This document shows, piece by piece, positions 48,404-60,774 of a DNA stretch of 64,000 nt; position 1 is the first letter of the stretch, and the number at the start of each line of letters is the position of its first letter. The DNA lies in the NCBI GenBank assembly GCA_015501595.1, contig JADNRX010000003.1, forward strand, positions 372,001 through 436,000, given 5' to 3'. Source of the DNA: Hymenopellis radicata (lineage: Eukaryota > Basidiomycota > Agaricomycetes > Agaricales > Physalacriaceae). The translations under genes were made by a program, and so were the position numbers. The notes under the pieces were generated by a model. That model worked only from the letters and a program-made list of their open reading frames with translations, was not told the origin of the DNA and did not search any database.

Positions 48404-48934
48404 TTAAGTAGTCTTGTCCGATCGAGGGCGATCCTCCAGTTCGCGCTCTCGTTGCTCCCGGTGTTGTACGAGTTTCTAAAGGCTAATAAGCGCCTACTCA
48501 CATTGATCATGGACAAAGTGGTGCTTACATGCTTCAGCGCAGCGCAGGTGTTTAGTAAGGAATCCAAGGTGGCCTCAGATATGTCTGTCATCTGTAGCAC
48601 TGTTAGCGTAGATTCAATGAATGATTGGCTGAATACGCACGGCGTCCTGAGCCTGTCTTCCGAAGGTAGCCATTCTCTCCTTCTCCATCTCCCACTCCTC
48701 TTCGGCCTGTGGACTATCGCACTGCCGCCTCCAAGCCGCTAGTTTAGACTCTGTCGTAGTTTCGCGTACTGGCGGCGCTGGCAGTGTTTTCCAGTAGAAT
48801 TTCCCGTGAATGTCTGCTGCCTGTTTGTGTTTGATCCAGACCGCTGCAGTCCCGGCGCCAATGAAGAACCAGAGCAGGCGCGATGGCCCACGACGGGTCC
48901 GATAGTAGTGGTAGTAGCCGTGATGTGGATGCAT
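48404..48934 (-). CDS. small single-pass membrane protein, uncharacterised
   Basis: Exons 48934-48641, 48591-48529 and 48475-48404 give 142 residues. The His/Tyr-rich start MHPHHGYYHYYRTRRGP precedes one membrane helix (SRLLWFFIGAGTAAVWI), then a charged region with KLAAWRRQ and a C-terminal coiled-coil-like tail rich in Arg/Glu (REQRERELEDRPRSD). The layout resembles small mitochondrial or ER membrane proteins of fungi. No family was assigned. Confidence 0.55.
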
Positions 48935-49234
48935 GGTGGTCGATGTTATGCAGCGAATTTGGATTGTTGGGCCATGGTGTGAGTATAAAAAGGAAAGTTA
49001 CAGTACACAGTGCTTATGCAGGCTTATGCGTATGTTTCCGGCAGATGGGGGATTTGACCGAGTTAGGGGATCCGATCGGAATCGCGTCAGGCTGATGACA
49101 CTCGGCATTACGATGCGCCTTATGCAAACGTTGGCGTACTTACTGCTTTCTGACTTCCACTAGGCCCTATTGCTACTGGACTCGAAGAATGCGTTCTATA
49201 TTGACCTTTTATTGCTCTCTCTTGGCTTGTCTCT

Positions 49235-51206
49235 ATGCTGTTCAAGCCTATGTACAAGACTGAATCTACACAGAGTAATTTGAACTCTCGAACTCTAGAG
49301 TCTAGCCGACCGACTGGAGGTGGCAAGAGTCTTTGCTATCAGCTACCAGCCGTGTGCAGGCGTGGCGAAACGAAGGGTGTTACTATCGTTGTCTCTCCTC
49401 TTCTTGCTCTTATGCAGAACCAAGTCGACGGTTTGAGGGACAAGGGTGTCGATGTGTTATTATGGAATTCAGAGACCACCGACGTAGGGGACATTTTACG
49501 TCGCCTGAGAGGGCCCAACAAGCCGAGTCTCCTCTACGTGACACCCGAGAAGCTCAAGGATAGCGGTTCGCTTCGCGGAGTTCTCTCTGATCTGTATCAC
49601 AACTCCCAACTGGCAAGATTCGTCATCGACGAAGCCCATTGTATCTCGACCTGGGGGAAAGACTTCCGAGACGCCGTGAGTGTGCTGCTATCATAATTGG
49701 AACAACTCTCATCGCACGCAGTATAAATCCTTGGCTCTTTGCGTGATGACTATCCGGATGTGCCTATTATGGCCTTGACCGCCACTGCGAACAAGATGAT
49801 GGTTGATGACATTTTGGCCAAACTAAAGCTTCGAGACTGTGCCTCGTTCACTCAGTCATTCAACCGCACCAACCTCAACTATCAGATCCTTCCGAAGAAA
49901 GGCTCGGTTCTCGAAGATATTGTCAAATACATCCAGAACACGCATCCCAATAAGACAGGCGTCATTTACTGTCTATCTAGAGACAAATGCGAAAAGGTAG
50001 CGGCCAGACTCCGCGAGAAAGGGCTTAGCGCGAAGCACTATCATGCCAAAATGGACCCCGCGACAAGGAGCGTATCCAGACAGAGTGGCAAACTGGGCGT
50101 TGCCGCATCATTGTTGCTACAGTACGCGTGACTTTCCTTGTGTATACGCCCAGCTCACAGTAACCAACAGATTGCGTTTGGTATGGGAATCGATAAGCCT
50201 GATGGTGAGTTTCTCGAAGCTAGACTGACTGATTGTTTCATTAATGGATATCAGTCCGATTCGTTATACACCACGATCTTCCCACAAGTCTTGATGGGTA
50301 TGGTTCACTCATTCCCTTTGTTTGAAGGTCTCTTAACATTGCACATAGCTATTACCAGCAGACTGGACGTGCAGGCCGGGACGGTCTACCAGCGGACTGT
50401 ATTCTATGTGAATCTTACCCATGAAATTACGATTCTAGCGCTGACTCCTTTCTCAGATTATTCATATCGCGATTTCAACAATGCCACGCAGATGATCACG
50501 AAGAGCGCTCAAGAACGGTCTGTACCCTACCACGAGATCGACCGTCAGATACAGGATGTCCGGCTCGTCATGCAATACTGCGAAAACGACACAGAGTGCC
50601 GAAGGGTTCAATTATTACAGTTCTTCGGCGAGAAGTTCGATCCCGCGCTATGCCGCCGACGGTGCAATAACTGTGCAAATCGTGAAATTCTAGTGGAGCA
50701 GGACGTTACCAAGGAGGCACACGAAGCAATCAATTTGGTGCAGTCGTTGGATGCACAGAACCTCACGCAGGATCAGTGTCGCTCGATTTTTCAGGGAAAG
50801 GCGCCCCCCAATAAAGGCTCTTTCAGTCATTACTCTTTCTTCGGTGCTGGCAGTCATCTTGCAAAGACGTGGCTGAACAACTATTCAACAAGCTACTATA
50901 ACCACGACGTCTTCCGCGAGGTTTCAATCCAGAACGGGTCCGGATGGCACTCTATGTATCTCAAGGTAGCAGACGTTATCTATCTTACCTTTCCTTTGCG
51001 TTTCTAATTGTCATGTCTAGATTGGTCCCAAGGCCAGAGAGTTCTCACAAAGGAAAGCCTTCCGAATTATGTTGCGTCCTAAGGCATCCAAAGTAGTGCA
51101 CGAGAAGCCAGCGCCAAAGAGAGGCAGAAGAAGGCGGCTTAGACTCCATATATCCCCGACAATCTATACACACATCTTTACCTGCTTGCACGAATCCAGT
51201 CGCTGA
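49235..51206 (+). CDS. RecQ-type DNA helicase, N-terminal motif missing
   Basis: 3'-5' DNA helicase of the RecQ/Sgs1/BLM group for recombination and fork repair. Visible: Walker [15 protein letters not shown], motif Ia [66 protein letters not shown] and [14 protein letters not shown] zinc-binding domain follows with CENDTECRR and CRRRCNNC, then a winged-helix and HRDC-like tail. What is absent is the region normally before Walker A (motif 0, FRPxQ); the bases upstream of 49290 do not code it. Frame shifts by one base near 49731 and near 50056. This may be a 5'-truncated gene or pseudogene, or the missing exon may be lost from the assembly. Confidence 0.75.
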
Positions 51207-51312
51207 TCGCCGAGAACACCGAGCTTTGCTATGCAAGCTGTAACCAATCAAAGGACAGCTTAGGAGGTCCCAATCGAGTCACGATCAGATTGGTTGTTCA
51301 ATCTCTTCACTC

Positions 51313-52871
51313 ATGGCTTCTGCGGAAGAAAAGTACGAGCTTATAACGCGACGATTGCAAGAGGTCCTTGTGGAGACCAAATCAAAGCTATTCTCGCAGA
51401 AGGAAGGTCGCCAAAATGCTACTGGGGTATGAATTCTATTCCTTAGGTCGGACGTGTATCCAATCTTTTCATCTTATTAGGGACGGCGCCCACTGGAAGA
51501 CGTTGGTTTAAGTTCACTCATGACATCTGCATGCTCTGATTCCGGGAGTTAGCCACATTGGATACTTTGTACCGTTAACAAAGATTTCTGACTTTCTGAG
51601 AGCAGACGTCGAGGTATGTCATGACCTCGGACGTGTCGGTCGCCTTTGACGCCTGTGTAGATGACGGTCCTTCTAGCAGGCAAGTCTTATGACGGACCCT
51701 GACATCTTCAATTGACGCGTGGGTCAGATATTCATGCATTCCTCGACAATATGAAGGCGCCGCTAGAGCTAGTTGCTCATCGCACCAAGTACTACCAGTT
51801 CATCCTTCTCGCTGTTTTCAAATCGCTCGGCATCCCCGTCACGAAACTGCGCTTCGTTGAAGGCTCTTCCTACCAATTAACGAGGGAGTACAACATGGAT
51901 AATTACAAACTCTGCGCGACTGTGTCGGAGCACGACGCGAAGAAAGCTGGCGCCGAAGTCGTGAAACAAGTCGAGAGTCCATTACTCAGTGGTCTCCTTT
52001 ACCCCGGCTTGCAAGCTCTTGATGAGCAATACCTAGGTGTCGACTTTCAGTTCGGTGGTGTAGATCAGGTGAGCAACGATCAATTTGTAATTCCGGTGGT
52101 GACTCATTCATGGATACAGAGGAAAATATTCACCTTCGCTGAACTCTACCTTCCTCGTCTTGGATACAAGAAACGTGCCCATCTCATGAACGCTATGGTG
52201 CCTGGTCTTGCGGGTGGTAAAATGTCCTCCTCGGATCCCAATTCCAAAATCGACTTCCTTGACTCTCCCGAACTTGTTCGCAAAAAGGTCAAAGCTGCCT
52301 TCTGTGAAGAGGGCAACACGGAAGATAACGGTCTTCTGGCTTTTGCAGAAGCAGTGTTATTTCCCGCCGGCCAATTACGACAGGATCATATAAAGGAGGC
52401 CTCTGGAGCATCCGTCGAGTATCCCCAGTCATTCGTTTCTGAGAATGCACCCGAAGGAACTCTTTTCTCAATTGAACGCGATGAGAAATTTGGTGGCTCC
52501 TTACATTACTCAACATTTGCGGACCTGAAGGCGGATTTCGCATCGAAAGCTATACATCCTAAAGATCTCAAAGTCTCGGTTGGTAGCGCGATCAACAAGT
52601 TGCTCGACCCGATCAGAGCAGAGTTCCAGGCGAACGAGGAGTGGCAGAAGATTGAGAAATTGGCCTATCCTGATCCGAATGCGAAAGACGCAAAGAAGAA
52701 GAAAAAGGTTAGTGATTCGCCCGCCTTACCCGTCCTCGCCAACTCAAATCGGTATTTCAGGAAAAGGTCTACCATCCGCCACCACCAGGGAAAGGGAAGA
52801 ATGCTCAACCTGCGCCACCTCCCGACGGCAATGCGACGACGACGGAAGCTGTGTCCGAGGCTGTAGTATAA
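51313..52871 (+). CDS. TYS1: cytosolic tyrosyl-tRNA synthetase
   Basis: Class Ic synthetase charging tRNA-Tyr. ATG 51313 begins [19 protein letters not shown]. The HIGH-type site reads PHIGYF near 51555, the loop [12 protein letters not shown] follows across a GC-AG intron (51680-51727), and the class signature KMSSS lies near 52220. Between are [14 protein letters not shown] and [19 protein letters not shown] basic KDAKKKKK tail leads into a Pro-rich end with stop at 52869-52871. One-base frame breaks near 51371 (before [11 protein letters not shown]) and in the C-run near 51553 (before HIGYF) fit the homopolymer pattern seen across the window. Cytosolic because of the archaeal/eukaryotic type and absence of a targeting peptide. 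Confidence 0.9.
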
Positions 52872-53071
52872 GCGTTGTGATTGTAGATGTTGTGTATTAG
52901 ACTAGGTGTTCGTCTCATCACCCGAATGAGATTACGCCACCTTAATGTGTGCGTGTGCCACCCACAGGTTACAGTTTGAAAAAGAGTCGTATTGTCCGTA
53001 AAGAATTGCGAATACCAGTCTACAGTAGAGTCCAGTCCATCACTACAGATCCCCTAAATACAGTAACGTGT

Positions 53072-53856
53072 CTACTTTGATTTGTCTGCGGCAGCGGATT
53101 GAGCAGCTGCGAGGGCCGCCTGAACCTTAGCAGGAGAGGTTGAATTGTCCCAGTTGGATCCCTGGGCAACAACAGTGTTGTTACCGACATCCGAGCCTGT
53201 ACAAGAACGTCAGAGAGTCCTTTGGCACGGTTCAGATGGAGAGCAATGTACCATTAAAGCCGAAGTCCGATGAGTTGAGGGAGCCATCCTCGTTAAGCAT
53301 CTTTGAGATCATGTTTGATATATTCTGGTCGAATCCGACTTGACGGCCAGACTGGCGCTGCAAGTCGGACCCGAAGGCACCAATGCCAGAAGAGAACTGT
53401 TGGAGGACGATGGTCTGAACTTCGACTTCACAGATTTGTTGGGTTATAATTCTGCAGGATGTGTCAGAACGAGTTGTGACGCCAACATCCGTAAGAAACT
53501 TACTTCTTCGCAAATTCTTGGAGGATGACAAGCTGCTGCTGGATGACCTCGACCTGAACGGTCTGGCAGACAACTTGTTGCTCCTGGACTACGACTACCT
53601 GAGCGCTGTTCGATCCGTCGAAGTTATCGATGCCGTTGAAGTTATCGAATCCATCCAAGGACGAGAAACCACCCCAACCGCTGAGGGAAACAGGTGTGGA
53701 GTCTTCCCGGACAGCGAGGTCTTGAGCTACAGAACAAGTCATTGCCCGACATCAGTTAAAGACCTTGAAAACCCTACAAACGTCACGTCGGGAAGCCAAC
53801 GGCGTGGCGATGATGCTCGACACCAAAGAGAGGGCCACAACAAAGCGAGTGAACAT
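53072..53856 (-). CDS. small secreted protein, Gln/Val-rich
   Basis: ATG at 53856 opens a clear signal peptide (MFTRFVVALSLVSSIIATPLA). Later exons code GWGGFSSLDGFDNFNG, an amphipathic Gln/Val-rich helix (QVVVVQEQQVVCQTVQVEV), a helical middle (QNISNMISKMLNEDGS) and a tail NNTVVAQGSNWDNSTSPAKV with Ala-rich end and stop at 53074-53072. Several short introns. It resembles conserved secreted proteins of unknown role in basidiomycetes; an extracellular or wall location is inferred. No enzyme motif is seen. Confidence 0.6.
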
Positions 53857-54861
53857 CTTGATTCGAAACGAAAGGTGGGGGAGAATTGGAAAGTATGCTA
53901 ACTGGACAAGTCCGAGCACCTTCAGTACGGCCGTATGACAAGGTGTAGGACAGACATACAGCAATAACAATGCCAACCGGGGCGAACGAATGAAAGGTTT
54001 GGAAGGAAGGAGACGAAGAAAGAATGCACCAGGCCCGAAAACTGACGGAAGGAAAGCGATGGTGAGAGATACCACTTCGGACTCACTATCTTTATACCCA
54101 GGACAGTCGTGGTAGTGTATCCATAACGACTACAATTGACACGGAATCCAATATACCGGAAGCAGACGATGTGTCCAGTTACCTTCCACAAACACTGTTC
54201 TATCGGAGAAGCCCGAAGAGCATTTACTAAGATGGGAGGTTTTGATGTTTTTGATCAAGAACGCGTCTGATGTCTTGACGATACCAGCATCTTGGGCCCG
54301 CGTTCCTTGGCATTGGGCCCCACGTGAGACCTGCGTGAGACGTTGATTCTCAAAACAGTCATCGGAGAAGGAGGTTGCATGTAAACTGGTATGAAAAAAG
54401 TCGATCGTTATTGCTTGAGAGTGAAGTGTACCACTCGAACGATACGCTGTGGCATCAGGAAGGACTCTGGAAAAAGGAACGCCCATGAGATGAGCCGGCA
54501 TGTCCATTGGGCGGCGTCCTCGGCCAATAACGTTCTGAACCAAGGCAAAGGTATCGTTCGGAAGATGAACCATGGTCCCGAGGCGGTTATCCTGGGCTTA
54601 CATTTGGCTTACATACCGCTAGGTTGAATCAATCAGTGCGGCTCGCCTAGAGAACGATGAGAATGGTCAGAATTCGATTCTATAGGACTGACATGTACTG
54701 GCACCTGATGACCGTTTTAACGGTTTCTACGTCCCCGACCTCCGCTGGCTACGACCAGTAGCAACGTTAAAGTCGAGTTCAGCGCACAACAAATGAAGTT
54801 CTAATTGCTGATCGATAAGTATCCGTCACCAGGAAAAAGATTGATGGTTCAGTGAGCGCTA
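53857..54861. other. gene-free stretch
   Basis: About 1 kb upstream of the secreted-protein gene, presumably its promoter in part. Short open frames on both strands show no recognisable domain. Confidence 0.4.
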
Positions 54862-55116
54862 CAGCAAATTGCAACAGGTCGAAAACTCCTGTCTGTGGGC
54901 GGAGTTTGAATTTTCGATCTGGCCGGCGGCGAGTACACTTTCACTGCTCTCGTCTAGACACTATACATGGTCTGTACTCGTCAAATACTACCGCTCTCAT
55001 ATGGCTCTACTTATATGATGGTGCGAGGCGAGCTACAACAGAGCTCGGCTTGAACCGTACGAAAACTCAAACTCCGCCCATCACGACAGCAGTTTTCGAC
55101 CCGCCGCAATTTGCTG
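54862..55116. mobile_element. MITE-like element with about 55-base terminal inverted repeats
   Basis: The left arm 54862-54916 and the right arm 55060-55116 are inverted copies of each other over about 55 bases with several mismatches. Both ends read CAGCAAATTG inward, and the arms share GGTCGAAAACT and GGGCGGAGTTTGA. The 255-base element has no coding capacity. No clean target-site duplication was seen, so the superfamily is open; ends beginning CAG are compatible with hAT. Confidence 0.7.
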
Positions 55117-56053
55117 ATATACAACCAGATGGATGTCGCGCCACGTTTGCGAGCTAGAGCTAGAGTGCTCGAGTGCTTGAGTATCACTTCGAACGGTACT
55201 GATTATCATGAAGGTGCGCTACCGCCAACGAAAGTCCGAAATGACACAGAGTCCGTTAGTGATATCGTCAAAGAGGTTGACGCAAAACTGATGCCAAATT
55301 AGACAGCTTTGAACCATATTCGAACGGCCTGCTGAGCTCGAGTTGAGTTACTTACTTCGAGCATCAACGAGCCTATCAAAATTTCGGAACTCGACTCAAC
55401 TCGCGCAAATTAGGAGAGTTAAATATAGAGGAGAGTTAAAAATAGGCAAGCCTCATCGGCACCGGCAGTTAAGGAGCCTTCTCGTCGAATCCAGTGCACA
55501 AGACTTGAAGAAGGGTTTCCACTGCAGCCGAGCTCCAGTTTACCTTCGGTTCATGAAGCCGTAGAACTTGAAGCGACTCCGGAGAGACTCGGGCACTGGT
55601 CAGGCACACCGGATGTTATCGCGTCTTTTTCCTTGGCCGGGCTTTTCTGGGTACCGCCACCACAAGGTACAGTACTCTTGGTACACAGTTATCAACAACC
55701 GCTTTCAAAAAAAGTACGTTCTGCAAGAACTTGGCGTTTCGTTCTGCGTCTCGCACGGACGAACGGTCCGGCTCGTACGGTATGCTAAACATCTGAATGA
55801 GTCATTTGGACCTACCTGACCTTCGTAGTTCCAGGTTGGTGCTGCAAATGCTGAGGTCTTAGGTCATGGATACATTCATATGTCTCCCATTCTCCACATT
55901 TGCATCCTATAAATGTCTTGGACATGACTTAAATGGACTGGATCCCGATTCTCCCCCCAGAAAACACAGCCTTGGCAACTTGGCGCCTTTCGCGATCATA
56001 CTCTCGGTGGTTTATAAAGGTCCATGTTCTAGCCAAGATATCCTCAACGAATG
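55117..56053. other. gene-free, repeat-rich stretch before ENA
   Basis: Contains short internal repeats: GCTAGA tandem units near 55152, an imperfect inverted pair built on GAGTTGAGT near 55334-55400, and a GAGAGTTAAA direct repeat near 55412-55436. No protein block was recognised. The last few hundred bases probably act as the ENA promoter. Confidence 0.4.
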
Positions 56054-59000
56054 ATGGGGTTCCCTCGATCTTTCACCAACTCTTCTGATAAGCTCAAGCT
56101 CAACAATCGAGCTACCACCTACTCAGTGACCGTCCCGCCCAGCAATCCTGACTTCTCCAATGTCGCGGCAGCAGCACACACGCACACTGTGGATGAAATC
56201 GCAACATCCATGGGCACTTCCAAGACGGACGGTCTTTCCAAGAACGAGGCTCATCGACGATTAGAACAACATGGCGAAAACTTACTAAAAGGAAGAGCAG
56301 GGGTCTCAGCATGGCGCGTATTGGTCGGCCAACTTGGTAAGATTGCTTGGATCTTTTATCTGTACCAGCTGATGATCTGTGTAGCTAATGCCTTAACTCT
56401 CGTTCTACTCGCTGCATTGGCTCTTAGTTTCGGAGTGCAAGATTTTATTGAGGGCGCCGTTATTGCGGCGGTCATCGTCCTAAACACGACGTAGGTAATC
56501 TTCTATTTCTCGTGTTTTCCAAATATTGAGTGTAGTTTTCGACAGGGTTGGATTTTTCCAAGAATATCGAGCAGAAAAGACCATGGAGTCTTTACGCCAG
56601 CTATCCAGCCCGACTGCTACGGTAATTCGAAACGGAGAGAGCATACATGTACCTGCGAAGACTGTTGTTCCAGGTTTGTAGTATTGTTCCCAGCATACAG
56701 CCGAATGCTCACGCAGAATCAAGGGGATGTCATTATGATAAAGGATGGAGATGTCGTGCCCTCCGATGTAATGTTCTCTAGCTATTCGCGTTTCTCCTAC
56801 ATCTGACACTCTGTTATTAGATTCGTCTGCTCAGCGTATCCAATCTCGAAGTGTCCGAACAACTCTTGACTGGGGAATCCGTGCCAGGTGCGTCTCGCGG
56901 TTTTTGTCTGAGCTTTAACTGAACGTACGCGGCAGTCGCGAAGGATGTTGAACCGCTCGAAGATTCACTTCTCGAAATGCCCATCGGTGATCGCGTCAAC
57001 CTTTGCTATTCTTCTACTGTCGTTACCAAAGGCCGTGGTGTTGGAGTTACCATCGGTACTGGTATGTCCACTCAGGTAATGTTGCTTTTATGCTACTTCG
57101 AATGGAGAAATTGACTACTTCAGATTGGTCGCATTGCTGAAGCTATGACCAAGAAACCTGCTGAACAGGGCGGAGCTCGTACTTCTCTTGGTCCTCGTAT
57201 TTGGAACAACGTACTCGAGTTTCTGTGAGTTTTCCCGACTCCGGCAATAACATCTCTGATTCCTGTTTTAGCGGTATTCGTGGTGGCACGCCCTTGCAGA
57301 TGAAGCTGTCTAAACTCGCATTTGTCCTGTTCGGATGCGCGATTCTGCTCGTTCTCGTCGTCTTTGCCGCCGCGAAGATGCGTATCAACAACGAAGTTGT
57401 TCTGTATGCTATTGCCACTGCTATCGCCATCATTCCTGAATCTCTGGTTGCAGTCCTGACATTGACCATGGCCGTGGGTACTCGTGTAATGGCTGCCCAA
57501 CATGTCATTGTTCGCAAACTGGACGCTTTGGAGAACCTTGGCGGTGTCACGGATATCTGCAGTGATAAGACAGGCACTTTGACCCTTGGTTAGCACTTCA
57601 TCTCAATTCTCTGGGCCTATATCTCACCGGTTCTTGGCAGGTCAAATGTCGGTCCGAACTTTCTGGTTAGGCGGGGACGCCCAGCACGCCGTTACATACT
57701 CCGCGGAGACCGGCTCCAACGCTGTAGAACCCACCGGCTCTGTATACGAAGGAGTCGGGGAAAAGAGATCGCTGTTAGATGTCGACAATCTAGACGAAGG
57801 ACTGTCTCAGGCTGTTAGAGCTGCGGCACTTTGCAACGTTGCCTCGTACGTGTCATCATAAACGCCTTCTTGCTCGTTATCTAATTGTGTCTCTAGCATT
57901 CAAAAGAATCTTAAAGGAGAGTGGAAATCCCGGGGTGATCCCACCGAGGTAGCTCTCCAAGTCTTTGCAACGAAGCTTGGATTAGGACAGCCGACTCTCA
58001 CCGCTGCAAGTTCTTCGAAGGAAGTCGACGAGGATTCCGAACCGGGCGATACAGCCAAGATAGAGAAAGTTCACTTTTCGGATGATGCTGCGAAATCGGA
58101 CAAGCGGTTTCAATTTCAGATCGAATTTCCGTTCTCTAGCTCAGTGAAGAAGATGTCCTCGATCTACTACGACAAAAAGACGAAAGGATCAGTTGTATTC
58201 AGCAAAGGAGCCGTGAGTACTCATCTTTCTTTGTCACGGCTTCGCTGATATCATAAGCAAGGTTGAGCGAATCTTGGAATGCTGCGTTTCTTATATTCCG
58301 GATCCCATCGAAGCACCACAGGTTTCCAGCTCCTTGACTGAGGCAGTCAAACATGACATTTTGACGAAAGCGGAGGACCTTGCGTCTGGCGGATTGAGGG
58401 TCATCGCTCTGGGCCAAAGAACTCTATCTCTAGATACTGTCGCGAACATCACGCGAGAGGAAACCGAACAATCATTGACATTCGTCGCTCTTGCCGGTAT
58501 CTTCGATCCTCCAAGACCCGAATCTGTGACTGCTGTTAGAGCTTGCAGGACCGCAGGCATCGTCGTTCACATGTAAGTCTTATTCGTGTACGTCAAGAAT
58601 TTCACCTCACAGCAAATGCTTGATAGGTTGACCGGTGACCATATTACCACGGCGAAGGCTATTGCTGAATCCGTCGAAATCCTTACTCCGGACGCGCCCA
58701 AGAGTGCTGTGATGACGGTATGCTAGCCATTTTTTGCGACATGTTATAGTCATCTAAACATCAAACAGGCCATAGAATTTGACAGATTGTCTGATCAGGA
58801 AGTCGATGAGCTTCCCGAGCTTCCGCTCGTTGTTGCACGATGCTCTCCGGAAACCAAAGGTCAACTTTATCTTCATATCGTTACTCCGCTAGTAGCTGAC
58901 GCCCTTCATAGTCCGAATGATTCAAGCCGGTAAACGTCGAGGGAAACATATGGCTATGACTGGCGATGGAGTCAATGATTCTCCAGCTTTGAAACTCGCG

Positions 59001-60100
59001 CCAGTGGGAATCGCCATGGGCATGGCCGGATCCGACGTCGCCAAAGATGCCTCTGATCTTGTCCTGACGGACGACAACTTCGATTCTATTCGCGCGGCTA
59101 TCACTGAAGGACGTCGGATTTTCACGAACATTCAGCGATTCGTCTTGCATCTCTTGACTACGAACGTAGCAGAGGTTCTGCTTCTGATCATTGGCCTATC
59201 CTTCATCGACGAAGATGGACGTAGCGTATTCCCTCTGAGTCCTCTTGGGGTGCTTTGGGTTAACATGGTTCGTGCATACTCCAAAGGTTCAGCAAAGATG
59301 GCTCGAAGCTAATTGACCACTAGCTCACTAGCTCTCCGCCCGCCTTTGGCCTTGGTCTCGAAGCCGCTTATCCCGATCTCATGCAACGGCCGCCGCACTC
59401 AGTCAAAGAGGGTATCTTCACATGGCCCGTTATTATTGATACAATGGTGTACGGAACAATCATGGGGGCAACTTGCCTTCTCAGCGTACGTGCCGTCCTT
59501 CAGTTCCTTGATTCCGTCGAGGTGCTTATTGTCGAACTAGTTTGTGATCGTCGTATACGGCCATGGCAATGGCGATCTCTTCAGAGAGTGCAACCATTCA
59601 GCTACAGATGGATGCAGCCTCGTCTTCCGTGGACGCTCGACCGTTTTCGCGACTCTTATCTTCCAGATTCTGCTCTACGCCTTGGAATTGAAATCCTGTA
59701 CGCTCTTCCTTGCACACTTGTTGTTCGTGGCATTTAACATTATACAACTAGTTGATCGGTCCCTGTTTTCTCTAACGCCAGGAAGAGCATTCTACAAGGA
59801 CTTGTGGGCTAATAAAGTCCTCTTCTTCTCTGTTGTGGGTGGCATGGCCACTGTGGTTCTCCGTGAGTCGCGCCTCATAAAGTCTTGCCTTCATTTCTCT
59901 GATCTCTCACAACAGCCATTTATATTCCTAGCTTCAACACCAGAGTGTTCTACCAACAACCCATCGGATGGGAATGGGGCATAGTGATTGGCATGACCGT
60001 CATCTTCATTGTTGGATGCGAGCTTTGGAAACTCATGCGTCCCGCCTTGCTGAAGAAGTGGCTCTACATTCCATCGCCAGTCGCCAACTCGAGCGCCTAA
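56054..60100 (+). CDS. ENA1: ENA-type (IID) sodium/potassium P-type ATPase
   Basis: Plasma-membrane P-type ATPase exporting Na+ or K+ from fungal cells under salt or alkaline stress. A cation-ATPase N-terminal domain ([19 protein letters not shown]) leads to the first membrane helices. The actuator motif LTGESVP is near 56870 and the phosphorylation site CSDKTGTLT near 57560. The nucleotide-binding lobe has [12 protein letters not shown] near 58205-58280. The hinge [12 protein letters not shown] is near 58955, and the last helices end in [21 protein letters not shown], a hallmark of the ENA group. The stop is at 60098-60100. More than ten introns. Start chosen at the second of two adjacent ATGs; the first (56051) adds one Met. 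Ion preference cannot be told by eye. Confidence 0.9.
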
Positions 60101-60336
60101 CTAAAGACTTTTACGCCACGGGGGGAGATCTGCGAGAGATCCGTCACCTCTTGATTTGCGCCTCTGCGCCCTGATGCGCTCGGTGACCCAAAGGCAGATT
60201 ATTTTGAATCGTGTCTTCATGTTTTTCTGATGTATCTTTTACTTGTTTTGACCACTTCGCCGTAATGTAACATCTTGGACTCCGTTTCATGTCTGTTACG
60301 CCTCGCTAGGACTTTTCCTGCTTTTGTATTTAGTAG

Positions 60337-60659
60337 ATGGAATGGATTTTCGATTATATCCTCCTCAGCGCTTCGGGCGGCGTCCTTGCCCGATATAAGA
60401 CGCGATCGCGTCGAACACCCTACTATTTACTCACTCGACGCGTGCATGTCTTCGGCAGCCGCTGGTCTCCCAATGCCAAACGCGTCGCGATGGTTCTGCT
60501 GGAGAAGCAAGTCTTCGAAGAAGGTAAGCAGTTTCGTCTAGCCGTGAGCCATAACTGATAGACTGGGGGAAGGTGGTGGAACGAGTTCCAGCAAAGACAG
60601 TCGTGGAAAGCGGTAGCTACCGAGATTCATTCAAACTTGTAGAGGGTATAGAATCGTAA
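60337..60659 (+). CDS. small uncharacterised protein, 94 residues
   Basis: Exons 60337-60523 and 60562-60659, frame kept. The product starts MEWIFDYILLSASGGVLARY, is Arg-rich in the middle (KTRSRRTPYYLLTRRV) and ends SYRDSFKLVEGIES. A splice site inside a Glu-Asp join and a coherent C-terminus support coding. No family was recognised. It converges with the AT-hook gene, 115 bases between stops. Confidence 0.4.
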
Positions 60660-60774
60660 TGGCATGGTGTGATATAGCGAAGCGGAAAACGTGTTCAAGA
60701 AATACAGATGCTGATAGACATGTAATACAAGAGTTATAAGGTAAAATATGTATACGGCAGGTGAAAGACATCAA

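Noticed and set aside
54700..54760. Short palindrome ACCGTTTTAACGGT as a transposon end
   Set aside because: Isolated 14-base palindrome without a partner repeat or coding.
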